This document shows, one piece after another, positions 22,891 to 31,115 of a DNA stretch of 39,272 nt; position 1 is the first letter of the stretch, and each line of letters begins with the position of its first letter. The DNA is from an uncultured Holdemanella sp. GTDB taxonomy: Bacteria; Bacillota_I; Bacilli_A; Erysipelotrichales; Erysipelotrichaceae. A model generated the notes under the pieces. The model did not search any database. It was not told the DNA's origin and was given only the letters and a program-made list of their open reading frames with translations. A program made the position numbers and the translations under genes. The stretch spans positions 1-39,272 of the forward strand of contig NZ_CAKVMR010000015.1 of assembly GCF_934772795.1 (NCBI RefSeq). Reading direction: 5' to 3'.

Positions 22891-23715
22891 TTACATCACA
22901 TAGAAAAATAAAATCACAAAGATACCTAAAATAATGCGGTACCATCCAAAGATTGTAAAATCATGGCTCTTTACATAGTTCAACAAGGCTTTGATTGCGA
23001 ATAAACTCACCACAAAAGCCACAAACGTTCCCAATAGTAATAAGAACAATTGTCCAAAACTAAATAAACCAACCTTTATAAAATATTTGATGACCTTTAA
23101 AAGACTCGCCCCAAACATGACAGGAATGGCCAAGAAAAACGAGAATTCACTTGCGACCGTTCTAGAACAACCACAATATAAGCCGCCCAAAATTGTAGCT
23201 CCACTTCTTGAAGTTCCTGGAATCAAGGCTAGACATTGAAAGCAACCAATCTTTAAAGCCGATACATAATCAACTTGTTCAATCGTTTCAATCTTTTCTT
23301 GTCTTGGATTCTTCTCAACCAAGATAAAAATAATACCATACGCAATCAATGCCACCGCAATCACAAAGTTTGCCGACAAATACCCTTCGATAATATCATC
23401 CAACAATAAGCCAATAACGGCAGCTGGAATGACACCCACAATTACCTTAGACCAAAGTTGTAAAGTCTGTTTCTTTTTTTTAGCGGACTTTCTTGAATCA
23501 AAAGGATTCAACTTCTGATAGTACAACACTAAAACCGCTAAAATACTTCCAAACTGAATAACCACCTTGAACACTTCAAAGAAAGTAGCCGGTTCAAGTG
23601 GCCAAATACTCGCAAATAAAATTAAATGTCCTGTCGAAGAAATCGGCAGCCATTCTGTTATCCCCTGTATGATTCCTAATACGATTGTTTTGACAATACT
23701 AGATAAGAATGTCAT
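22891..23715 (-). CDS. uppP: Undecaprenyl-diphosphatase
   Basis: This 274-aa polytopic membrane enzyme removes phosphate from undecaprenyl diphosphate so the lipid carrier can be reused in wall synthesis. It also confers bacitracin resistance in many species. The conserved motifs are GIIQGITEWLPISSTGHLIL (residues 14-33) and IPGTSRSGATILGG (near 166). About eight membrane helices are evident. It overlaps the murD stop by four bases. Confidence 0.96.
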   Translation of the reverse strand: MTFLSSIVKTIVLGIIQGITEWLPISSTGHLILFASIWPLEPATFFEVFKVVIQFGSILAVLVLYYQKLNPFDSRKSAKKKKQTLQLWSKVIVGVIPAAVIGLLLDDIIEGYLSANFVIAVALIAYGIIFILVEKNPRQEKIETIEQVDYVSALKIGCFQCLALIPGTSRSGATILGGLYCGCSRTVASEFSFFLAIPVMFGASLLKVIKYFIKVGLFSFGQLFLLLLGTFVAFVVSLFAIKALLNYVKSHDFTIFGWYRIILGIFVILFFYVM

Positions 23716-25034
23716 TCTTCATTCCTTTTCGCTGCATAATCATGAACCATCTGTTTAAAAATTTCGCCCCTAATCTCATAATTTTTAAACTGATCAAAAC
23801 TAGAACATGCAGGACACAATAAGACAATATCACCAGGCTTAGCTAGTAATACAGCTTTTTCAAACGCATCCTTCATGGTTTCAACACTCATTTGACTTGT
23901 GAAGATATCTTTAAACTTATCTTTTGTCTGACCAAAAGAAATACATTTCTTCACTACACCATCATATTGTTTCAAATCATCAAAAGAAATATGTTTATCT
24001 TTACCACCACAAAGTAGAATTACATTCTTTTCAAACGCAGATAAACCCGCACAAGCCGCATGCGTATTTGTAGCCTTTGAATCATTATAGAAACGAACAT
24101 TATCAATTGTATCTACATATTCAATACGATGTTCTACACCACTAAATTCACGAATCACTTCCTGAATATTGAATAAAGAAACACCCATCAAATAAGCCAT
24201 ACAACTTGCCATCATCGCATTGCCACAATTGAATTCACCAACGATCTTTAAATCCGATATAGTAAACAATTGTGTATCTTTATAATAGGCAAACTTATCA
24301 TCTTTATATAAATCGACATCTTTTCTCTTCAAAGAAAAATCAATCACATGACAAGGAATGTTTTGCGCATACTTCACTACATTTTCATCATCCACATTAC
24401 GAATAAAATAATCATCCGCATTTGTGTTCTCATAAATACGCATCTTACTTTCATAATACGCCTCTAAACTATCCATATAATCCAAGTGATCTGGTGCTAA
24501 ATTTGTCACTGTAGATACATGCGGTCTAAATGTCTCAATTCCCAACAATTGGAAATTACTTAATTCAAGAGCTACATTATAGTCTTCATCCGTATATTCT
24601 AAAGCCAATTCACACAAAGGTGTACCAATGTTTCCGGCAACCAAACTCTTCTTTTGACGATTCAACATCTCATATAATAACGTCGTTACGGTTGTCTTAC
24701 CATCTGTACCTGTTACAGCTGCATAATTAAAGTTCTTGGCATAACGATACGCCACTTCAATCTCTGTATAGATCTTAGCGTTTTGTTCCACAAAATAATG
24801 TACAAAAGGAACACGATACGGAATACCCGGATTCTTCACAATAAACGCATACTTCTTTTCTTTTAATGAATCTGGATGCCCTTCATCAAACACTTCAATA
24901 CCTAGTGATTCTAATTCTGCTTTTTCTTTTACTTCATTCGAATCCGTTAAAACAACATGATATCCATTCTTTAATAATAATTTACTAACGGCAATCCCAC
25001 TACGGGCAGCCCCTATGACTAATACAGTTTCCAT
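23712..25034 (-). CDS. murD: UDP-N-acetylmuramoyl-L-alanine--D-glutamate ligase
   Basis: This 440-aa ATP-dependent ligase adds D-glutamate to UDP-MurNAc-L-alanine in the cytoplasm. The motifs are an N-terminal VIGAARSGIAVSKLL, the P-loop VTGTDGKTTVTTLL (near 109), the central NLAPDHLDYM and the C-terminal FYNDSKATNTHAACAGLSAF. It lies one base after the mraY stop. In this organism mraY and murD are not joined to ftsW, murG and the other usual dcw genes within the window. Confidence 0.96.
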   Translation of the reverse strand: METVLVIGAARSGIAVSKLLLKNGYHVVLTDSNEVKEKAELESLGIEVFDEGHPDSLKEKKYAFIVKNPGIPYRVPFVHYFVEQNAKIYTEIEVAYRYAKNFNYAAVTGTDGKTTVTTLLYEMLNRQKKSLVAGNIGTPLCELALEYTDEDYNVALELSNFQLLGIETFRPHVSTVTNLAPDHLDYMDSLEAYYESKMRIYENTNADDYFIRNVDDENVVKYAQNIPCHVIDFSLKRKDVDLYKDDKFAYYKDTQLFTISDLKIVGEFNCGNAMMASCMAYLMGVSLFNIQEVIREFSGVEHRIEYVDTIDNVRFYNDSKATNTHAACAGLSAFEKNVILLCGGKDKHISFDDLKQYDGVVKKCISFGQTKDKFKDIFTSQMSVETMKDAFEKAVLLAKPGDIVLLCPACSSFDQFKNYEIRGEIFKQMVHDYAAKRNEE

Positions 25035-25035
25035 T

Positions 25036-26016
25036 CTACATTACCCCCAAAACAAGTCCAAGAATCGCAAAGATAACACCGGCAAGTCTGAAACGAGAAA
25101 CAACCTTTTCTTCCGGCCATCCACACATTTCAAAGTGGTGGTGCAAAGGCGCCATCTTGAAAATTCTCTTATGTGTTTTTTTATAATACGTAACCTGTAT
25201 AATAACGCTGCAAACTTCTGCAACAAAAACAAAACCAATAATAATCAATAAAATTTCTTGTTTTAAAACCATGGCGACAGCCGCAATCAAGCCACCCAAA
25301 GCTAATGATCCCGTATCCCCCATAAAGATTTGAGCTGGATGCTTATTAAACTTCAAATAGCCAAGTAACGCAAAGATCACTAGACAAATCAAACAAACCA
25401 CATTATATAATCCTTGCATCCATGCGAATACCACAAATGGAATAAGCGCAATCACCATTTGACCTGCACACAATCCATCTAAACCATCCGTTAAGTTTAC
25501 GGCATTCGTTTCAGCTGTAAACATAAAGAATACTAAGATAAAGTAAAACCATGATAAATCGATTGTGACATCAAAAATTGGAATCCAAATATTAGTTGTT
25601 GAACTTGTACGATACAAGAAGAAAAACACAACAGCTAAAATCGACTGAAGCAAGAACTTATGAGCTGGTTTTAACCCCTCATTATTCTTTTGTACTACAA
25701 TAATATAATCATCAATAAATCCAACAACACCATATCCTACAAAGGCAAGTAGAATAATGATCGTATTCATATCCAGTTTGAATGGAGTAAAGAAAGAACC
25801 TATAATATAAACAAGTGTTGGTACAATAATGAAGGCTAGTCCACCCATAGTTGGCGTACCATTCTTCTTTTTATGACTTGCCAAACCTTCTTCTCTTTCG
25901 GTTTGTCCAAACTTAATTTTATGTAAATAATCAATCAATCCAGGCATGATCACTAACATAATCGCATGTGTAACCAAACACATACCTAAGATTATCAAGC
26001 AATTTGAATTCAACAT
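25036..26016 (-). CDS. mraY: Phospho-N-acetylmuramoyl-pentapeptide transferase
   Basis: This 326-aa membrane enzyme makes lipid I from UDP-MurNAc-pentapeptide and undecaprenyl phosphate. It has about ten helices with the family motifs SHKKKNGTPTMGGLAF (near 48), GFIDDYI (near 100), NAVNLTDGLDGL (near 170), FMGDTGSLALGG (near 231) and the HHHFE segment near 291. A GAGGAGA site precedes the ATG and a good promoter lies upstream. Confidence 0.97.
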   Translation of the reverse strand: MLNSNCLIILGMCLVTHAIMLVIMPGLIDYLHKIKFGQTEREEGLASHKKKNGTPTMGGLAFIIVPTLVYIIGSFFTPFKLDMNTIIILLAFVGYGVVGFIDDYIIVVQKNNEGLKPAHKFLLQSILAVVFFFLYRTSSTTNIWIPIFDVTIDLSWFYFILVFFMFTAETNAVNLTDGLDGLCAGQMVIALIPFVVFAWMQGLYNVVCLICLVIFALLGYLKFNKHPAQIFMGDTGSLALGGLIAAVAMVLKQEILLIIIGFVFVAEVCSVIIQVTYYKKTHKRIFKMAPLHHHFEMCGWPEEKVVSRFRLAGVIFAILGLVLGVM

Positions 26017-26048
26017 TCCATCGTCTCCTCTTTTTTTAAAACATTATC

Positions 26049-26077
26049 ATTATAACATTCTATTGAGTCTTGAACAA
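26049..26077 (-). promoter_or_regulatory. Promoter of the mraY-murD-uppP operon
   Basis: TTGTTC (26077-26072) and a perfect TATAAT (26054-26049) are 17 bases apart on the minus strand. Confidence 0.75.
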
Positions 26078-26092
26078 ATTTTAATTCAGGGG

Positions 26093-26121
26093 TTGAAATA
26101 AGGGCTTGTTAATGGTATTAT
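26093..26121 (+). promoter_or_regulatory. Promoter of rpmB
   Basis: TTGAAA (26093-26098) and TATTAT (26116-26121) are 17 bases apart, 43 bases before the start codon. Confidence 0.68.
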
Positions 26122-26164
26122 AGTTAAGCGATTGCGTAAATGAAAGAAAAAGGAGGACATTAAG

Positions 26165-26356
26165 ATGTCAAGAGTATGTGCAGTATCTGGAAAAGGTCCT
26201 TTATCTGGAAATAAACGTTCTCACTCAATGCGTGCTTCTCGCCGTAAATGGAACGTGAATCTTCAAAAAGTTCGTGTTGTAGTTGATGGAAAGCCACAAA
26301 CTATCCGTGTTTCAGCTAGAACATTAAAAACTTTGAAGAAACAAAACGCTATTTAA
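26165..26356 (+). CDS. rpmB: 50S ribosomal protein L28
   Basis: This 63-aa basic protein starts MSRVCAVSGKGPLSGNKRSHSMRASRRKWNVNLQKVRV, the L28 pattern, and ends with the usual ARTLKTLKKQ. The first loop has only one Cys (C5), so it is the zinc-free form. AAGGAGGA precedes the ATG. It is transcribed alone and divergently from mraY. Confidence 0.97.
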   Translation: MSRVCAVSGKGPLSGNKRSHSMRASRRKWNVNLQKVRVVVDGKPQTIRVSARTLKTLKKQNAI

Positions 26357-26400
26357 TTTTAGATAATTAGGATCCTTAAAAAAAATTATGCATAAGATAA

Positions 26401-26427
26401 AAAAGAAGAGATAACTCTTCTTTTTTT
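26401..26427 (+). terminator. Terminator of rpmB
   Basis: AAAAGAAGAG/CTCTTCTTTT (26401-26410, 26415-26424) has an ATAA loop and is followed by more T. Confidence 0.85.
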
Positions 26428-26448
26428 CTTTTATGTTATACTCTAAAT

Positions 26449-26634
26449 ATGAACAAGAAAGATAAAGATGAACTATTCAACAAGGGACTCAGCGAAAAAG
26501 AAATCGAAACTCTTACACAAAAAGGTTTCACCAAAGATGAAATGATTCAATCCCATCAATATAATAATGAAATCAAGAAAGGATTGAATTTCATTTCTTG
26601 GCTTGTCGATTTGATAACTTGGCTTATACCTTAA
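26449..26634 (+). CDS. Small hypothetical protein, 61 aa, possibly leaderless
   Basis: I do not recognise this protein. The N-terminal two thirds is charged and helical (KDKDELFNKGLSEKEIETLTQKGFTKDEMI) and the end is a short hydrophobic/amphipathic helix (ISWLVDLITWLIP). No ribosome site is present. Instead TATACT (26437-26442) lies exactly six bases before the ATG, the spacing expected if transcription starts at the start codon. The -35 is weak. A good terminator follows the stop. Confidence 0.5.
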   Translation: MNKKDKDELFNKGLSEKEIETLTQKGFTKDEMIQSHQYNNEIKKGLNFISWLVDLITWLIP

Positions 26635-26636
26635 AA

Positions 26637-26667
26637 CAGCAGCGATTACTCAATCACTGCTGCTTTT
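26637..26667. terminator. Bidirectional terminator between the 61-aa ORF and the GGDEF gene
   Basis: An 11-bp stem CAGCAGCGATT/AATCACTGCTG (26637-26647, 26652-26662; one mismatch) is followed by TTTTT on the plus strand. On the minus strand the T-run is short. It closes the long priA-to-GGDEF run. Confidence 0.75.
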
Positions 26668-27736
26668 TATGTTTCATTTTATTTAAATACATATTTTGAT
26701 CTGCCAAATCCTTAACACTTACAATATCTCCCGTCAACAACAAGGCTGAACCATACGATACAGAAGGCAAGTATGTATATTTACTACGTTTCTTTTTTAT
26801 GAAACTTTCAAACTGTACAGAACACGCCTCTTCATTTCGACTATTCTTTAATAATACGCAGAATTCATCGCCACCAATTCTGTAACAATATCCATACTTG
26901 GCATATGCCTTTTTAATACAATCCGCAATCATACTTAAACACAAATCCCCTTTGACATGGCCATACACATCATTGACATGTTTAAAATCATCCACATCAA
27001 ACACAATCAACATACCATTTGTATAATTCATTTCTTCACAACGATTCAAAAAACTATTCTGATTTAATAATCCTGTCAAACCATCTAACTGATTCCACAT
27101 TTCACTACAATAAATAAAATATAAAACCGAAAGTAAAGTGACGCAAAGCCAGCTCACATGAAGTTCTGGAACTAAGATTTGAATGATGGTTTCTGCAACC
27201 AAGAAGATCATTAAAGGATAGATCAAGGCTTTACTGCGATTTTGAAACTGTTTTGAGACAAAGATCGTAGATAAAGATAAATAGAATATAGATATAAAAT
27301 ACGCAAATATATAAATAAAGAAATAATGCCCCCTAGAATATATATTTTCTTGACTGACTGAAAATACAAGTCCAGACGGAATCGATATAGCTAGAATCAA
27401 AAGATATAGGATCTCACATAAAATCGCCAATTTAAATTCCCACCTAAGCCTTGTCTTTTTATCCAAGACATATACCAAGCATATACAAACCGATGGTGTA
27501 AGGCCAAAGCCAAGATAGTTCGATACTATATTTACCCAACGATATTTTATTGGTAAACCATCAACTTTTAAAGTGACAACCTCTAATAATGAAATAAACG
27601 CAATCAATCCAAACGCAAATAGAAAGCCACGCTTTTGTTTCTTATTTAACGATTCACTTAATCGCGTCAATATGCACATGAAACAAAGAACGAAAATATC
27701 AATTGTCGTTAATACATAAAAATATCCATTCATCAC
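26654..27736 (-). CDS. Membrane diguanylate cyclase (GGDEF) with multi-helix sensor
   Basis: This 360-aa protein has about seven hydrophobic segments in residues 5-210 and a GGDEF domain in ~215-355. The active motif is YRIGGDEFCVLL with FDVDDFKHVNDVYGHVKGD upstream, so cyclic-di-GMP synthesis is likely. No RxxD site precedes GGDEF. It overlaps the DUF308/papain-like gene by four bases (GTGA), starting at GTG 27736 or ATG 27733. As the last gene of a ten-gene run headed by priA, its expression is tied to growth functions. Confidence 0.9.
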   Translation of the reverse strand: MMNGYFYVLTTIDIFVLCFMCILTRLSESLNKKQKRGFLFAFGLIAFISLLEVVTLKVDGLPIKYRWVNIVSNYLGFGLTPSVCICLVYVLDKKTRLRWEFKLAILCEILYLLILAISIPSGLVFSVSQENIYSRGHYFFIYIFAYFISIFYLSLSTIFVSKQFQNRSKALIYPLMIFLVAETIIQILVPELHVSWLCVTLLSVLYFIYCSEMWNQLDGLTGLLNQNSFLNRCEEMNYTNGMLIVFDVDDFKHVNDVYGHVKGDLCLSMIADCIKKAYAKYGYCYRIGGDEFCVLLKNSRNEEACSVQFESFIKKKRSKYTYLPSVSYGSALLLTGDIVSVKDLADQNMYLNKMKHKKQQ

Positions 27737-28998
27737 TCGCTATCCCATTCCTTATATATACGTCTAAATACGATGGGACTGTTCTTCTTCAAATACTCTT
27801 TTTGAAGCCAATCCAAATACGTTCCCGGACTAATAATACCACGAATACTCAATACATCCGCACCTAAAGTTCCCAAAACTAAATCGGTAAAAGAAGCACA
27901 ATTATCACCTAAAGCCCAATAAATATGGAATTTACCACTCTTCACCTTATATAACTTAGCTCCCGTACGATAATGTAGACGACTCGGGTAATCCATTTCA
28001 TATTCACTAAAACGATCATACCCATCTTCTTTTTCAATCTTTGTATACCATCGATACCCATTCTGACGAATCTTTTCAATTTCTTTTTCAATCATCTCAT
28101 TCTGTTTTGGTGTTGTATAAATACCATATTCAAAAATGGAATTGTTTTCGGCCGAAATCATATTTGGAATGTATTTTTCTAATGGCACCGTAAAGAAAAT
28201 ACCATCCCCAATCGTCTGATTTAAATGAAAGGAATCACTATCATAATTTCCATAACTATAAACAATATCATCATACGCAAAACAAATGTGCCCTACCTTT
28301 TGAAAGCCCTTGGGCCCTACATGCACAATCACCTTTAAACGCACAACCTCATTATTCTTATACGTATTCAAATCTTCAGGCTTACCATCCTCCAAATACC
28401 GGTTGATACTTGTCAAAGCCGCATCTGGAACGAAAGCACAAAGAAAAGCTGGAAGCGTGATTCTTATTTTTCGTTTCCATTTATATTTTGTCAAAGGATT
28501 AATGCCTTCATAGCCATCCCCTAAATAACGTGTACCTAAGATCATAAAATAAATGCCAAAAGCACGCATTAAGAGATCAGTATGAAAGTCTGGATTCAAT
28601 AATAAATAGAAGCCAAAGAAAATATAAATAAAGCTAAACACAAAGTTAAAGAAGTTTCCCTTGATATGATTGATTTGATTAATCACTAGCTGAACGAAAC
28701 AGGCAAAACCACAAAGAATACAATATCCACCAAAGTTGACTCTCAAGATCCATTGTGGAAGATAACGAAAGTTCATTAAGAAAAACATAAACGCAAAAGA
28801 AAATATGGAAAAGAAAAAATCTTTATTCTTCTTATTCTTCACAAAACGAATAAATAAAACCACCCCATTGACACATAAAAATACAATGGATGCGATTAAG
28901 ATTCCGGTAAAAATACGATTGGGAATCCATATCATGATGGCTCCCGCAACCATTAATATGGTTCCAATCACAAAGTTCATAGCTACATCATAGAACAT
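27733..28998 (-). CDS. DUF308/HdeD-like membrane protein with permuted papain-like (NlpC/P60/LRAT-type) domain
   Basis: This 421-aa protein has about seven short helices in residues 8-160 (TILMVAGAIMIWIPNRI, repeated pairs as in HdeD/DUF308). A cytoplasmic or surface domain of ~220 residues follows. In it GHICFAYDDIVYSYGNYD (His237) precedes GDNCASFTDLVL (Cys367), the His-before-Cys order of circularly permuted papain-fold enzymes such as LRAT and YiiX, where NCxxF is the Cys motif. A peptidase or acyltransferase role is inferred. It starts three bases after thiN, with its GGAGGT site inside thiN, and is coupled to the cyclase gene. Confidence 0.72.
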   Translation of the reverse strand: MFYDVAMNFVIGTILMVAGAIMIWIPNRIFTGILIASIVFLCVNGVVLFIRFVKNKKNKDFFFSIFSFAFMFFLMNFRYLPQWILRVNFGGYCILCGFACFVQLVINQINHIKGNFFNFVFSFIYIFFGFYLLLNPDFHTDLLMRAFGIYFMILGTRYLGDGYEGINPLTKYKWKRKIRITLPAFLCAFVPDAALTSINRYLEDGKPEDLNTYKNNEVVRLKVIVHVGPKGFQKVGHICFAYDDIVYSYGNYDSDSFHLNQTIGDGIFFTVPLEKYIPNMISAENNSIFEYGIYTTPKQNEMIEKEIEKIRQNGYRWYTKIEKEDGYDRFSEYEMDYPSRLHYRTGAKLYKVKSGKFHIYWALGDNCASFTDLVLGTLGADVLSIRGIISPGTYLDWLQKEYLKKNSPIVFRRIYKEWDSE

Positions 28999-29001
28999 AG
29001 A

Positions 29002-29595
29002 CTACCTCCAGTTGGATTGTACACATAAAAAGCTGCCTTCATCCACACGAACGATTCCCTTTTTCCCTATTAAAGAATTACTAGTCGTATATATTTCTTC
29101 GATATGAATACGTCTTTTATCTAATGGATATAAAAATCCCGATAAAGAAAGCACACCCTCTGTAATAGGATAGAACGAAATATGATGATATGAATCATCA
29201 ATTTCATGAACTCCCGCATTCATAACCGATATTTTTTGATGCTCATCAATCAACACTAAATTTTGAAAACGATACATCGCCAAGCGAATATTCGCAATCG
29301 TATGATCGATTCTTCCTTGCATACCACCATATAAATAGATCGTATCATAATCTTTACACAAACGAATCGCAAGCTCTGAATCCGTTTCATCCTTCATGAT
29401 CGGATGTCTTTCGATTGGACATGTAATTCGTTTAAATTCTTCTTCACTTAAAGAATCAAAGTCTCCCACTGCCATTTTAATGGGAAAACCCTGATCAATA
29501 ATTTTTAATGCTCCGGCATCGACGCCGATATAATCACAATTTTTAATTTTTGGCACAATATCAACGAGTGGTGTAATTAAAACAGCACAAGTCAT
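29002..29595 (-). CDS. thiN: Thiamine pyrophosphokinase
   Basis: This 197-aa enzyme converts thiamine to thiamine pyrophosphate with ATP. Motifs are YIGVDAGALKIIDQGFPIKMAVGDFDSLSEEE (near 23), MKDETDSELAIRL (near 67) and GGMQGRIDHTIANI (near 89). It follows rpe directly (TAA/ATG adjacent), the usual position in Firmicutes. Together with the thi operon at 12888-14798 it provides salvage to the cofactor. Its product is the ligand of the TPP riboswitch there. Confidence 0.95.
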   Translation of the reverse strand: MTCAVLITPLVDIVPKIKNCDYIGVDAGALKIIDQGFPIKMAVGDFDSLSEEEFKRITCPIERHPIMKDETDSELAIRLCKDYDTIYLYGGMQGRIDHTIANIRLAMYRFQNLVLIDEHQKISVMNAGVHEIDDSYHHISFYPITEGVLSLSGFLYPLDKRRIHIEEIYTTSNSLIGKKGIVRVDEGSFLCVQSNWR

Positions 29596-30255
29596 TTATT
29601 CAAGCATACCTTCAATTGTCTTTGCGATATCATTCTTAAATACGTAGCTGCCCGCAACCAATGTGTCACACCCCGCATTTAATGCCAATCTAAATGTATC
29701 CTGGTTGATACCACCATCAATTTCAATACGATAGGATAGGTTTAATGCTTCACGCTTTTCTTTTAACCACTCTACTTTTTTAAGCATATCCGCCATAAAT
29801 TTCTGGCCACCAAAACCAGGCTCAACACTCATAACTAAGACAAGATCACAAGATTCAAGTACACTTTCAAAAGGTTCAATCGCCGTATTTGGTTTTACGA
29901 CAATACCACCTTTTGCGCCCAAACTATGAATTTCATCCAACAACTTTTGAATACGAGTCAAATCATTATTTAAAGCTTCTGTATGGAAAGTGACTAGATC
30001 CGCTCCGTTTTTAATAAAGATAGGCGCATACGTTTCTGGATCTTCGACCATTAAATGCACATCCATAAATAATGGACAAGCCTTTTTAAAACCTCTTAAA
30101 ATATCAGGTCCAAACGTTAAATTCGGTACGAAATGACCATCCATCACATCAAAGTGTAACCACTCTGCCTTAGATTCTTTTAAAATTTCTAATTGTGCAC
30201 TCACATTGGAATAATCCAAAGATAAAATTGAAGGTGCAATTACGATTGAATTCAT
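29596..30255 (-). CDS. rpe: Ribulose-phosphate 3-epimerase
   Basis: This 219-aa TIM barrel interconverts ribulose 5-phosphate and xylulose 5-phosphate. It has IAPSILSLDYSNV at the start, LHFDVMDGHFVPNLTFGPDI (near 33), DVHLMVEDP, VMSVEPGFGGQKF (near 140) and EIDGGINQDT (near 177). It overlaps rsgA by four bases. Confidence 0.97.
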   Translation of the reverse strand: MNSIVIAPSILSLDYSNVSAQLEILKESKAEWLHFDVMDGHFVPNLTFGPDILRGFKKACPLFMDVHLMVEDPETYAPIFIKNGADLVTFHTEALNNDLTRIQKLLDEIHSLGAKGGIVVKPNTAIEPFESVLESCDLVLVMSVEPGFGGQKFMADMLKKVEWLKEKREALNLSYRIEIDGGINQDTFRLALNAGCDTLVAGSYVFKNDIAKTIEGMLE

Positions 30256-31115
30256 TGTTTTTTACCTCTTTCTTCCATAATATTTTTATAATCCTCATAA
30301 ATAGACGGATTGATATCTCCATTTTCAACAGCCTCTTTGATCTTACAATCCGGCTCATTCAAGTGCTTGCAGTCTTTAAAACGACAAGTATGAATATATG
30401 GTTTAAAATCAAGAATACATTCATCTAAATACGAAGTGTCTAATCTTGTAAAATCTAAGCTTGAAAAACCAGGCGTATCTGCCACTAAACCATCACACAC
30501 ATGGTGCAGCTGACAATAGCGCGTAGTATGTTTACCACGACCCAAAGCTTTAGAAATAGCTTGTGTCTGTAATTCAAAATCTGGATTTAGACGATTCAAC
30601 AAAGAACTTTTTCCCGCTCCAGACTGACCACATAAAACAGACACTTTTCCATTTAAAATGTCCTGTAGCTCTTTATCATCACTACCAGGATTTGAGAAGA
30701 CCACATCATATCCGGCCTTTTTATATTTTTCTAGATCCGCCAATATTTCTTCTGGATTTTCAAGAAGATCTAGCTTCGTCACACAAATCACTGGCTTAAC
30801 ACCCGCTAAGCCTACCAAGAAGATCAAACGATTTAACAAGTGACAAGAATAGTCTGGATCTTTTAAACTTGTGACAATCAAAGCCTGATCCACATTCGCG
30901 ATGGCCGGTCTTAAAAGACGATTTGTTCGTGGCAATACCTTATGAATACGATACGAATCTTCAATCTTTTCATATTCGACAAAATCTCCAACGACAGGTG
31001 CTTCATGCTGGCGCATCTTCCCTCTTGGTTTGGCCATGATTTCTTCTTTTTCATTTTGAATCGTATATTGATTCGAAATAATTTTTATAATTCTTCCTTG
31101 CTGCATATTAATCAT
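30252..31115 (-). CDS. rsgA: Ribosome small-subunit-dependent GTPase A
   Basis: This 287-aa circularly permuted GTPase helps mature the 30S subunit. An N-terminal OB fold (about 1-70) is followed by the G4 motif CVTKLDLL (near 116), then G1 CGQSGAGKSSLLN (near 169) and G3 DTPGF (near 223), the permuted order. A C-terminal zinc site (CRFKDCKHLNEPDCKI) completes it. The start overlaps the prkC stop by 8 bases; ATG at codon 4 (MQQGRIIKI) is an alternative. Confidence 0.96.
   Translation of the reverse strand: MINMQQGRIIKIISNQYTIQNEKEEIMAKPRGKMRQHEAPVVGDFVEYEKIEDSYRIHKVLPRTNRLLRPAIANVDQALIVTSLKDPDYSCHLLNRLIFLVGLAGVKPVICVTKLDLLENPEEILADLEKYKKAGYDVVFSNPGSDDKELQDILNGKVSVLCGQSGAGKSSLLNRLNPDFELQTQAISKALGRGKHTTRYCQLHHVCDGLVADTPGFSSLDFTRLDTSYLDECILDFKPYIHTCRFKDCKHLNEPDCKIKEAVENGDINPSIYEDYKNIMEERGKKQ

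Noticed and set aside
25041..25251. ORFs on both strands inside mraY
   Set aside because: They are alternative-frame readings of mraY, whose motifs continue through the region.
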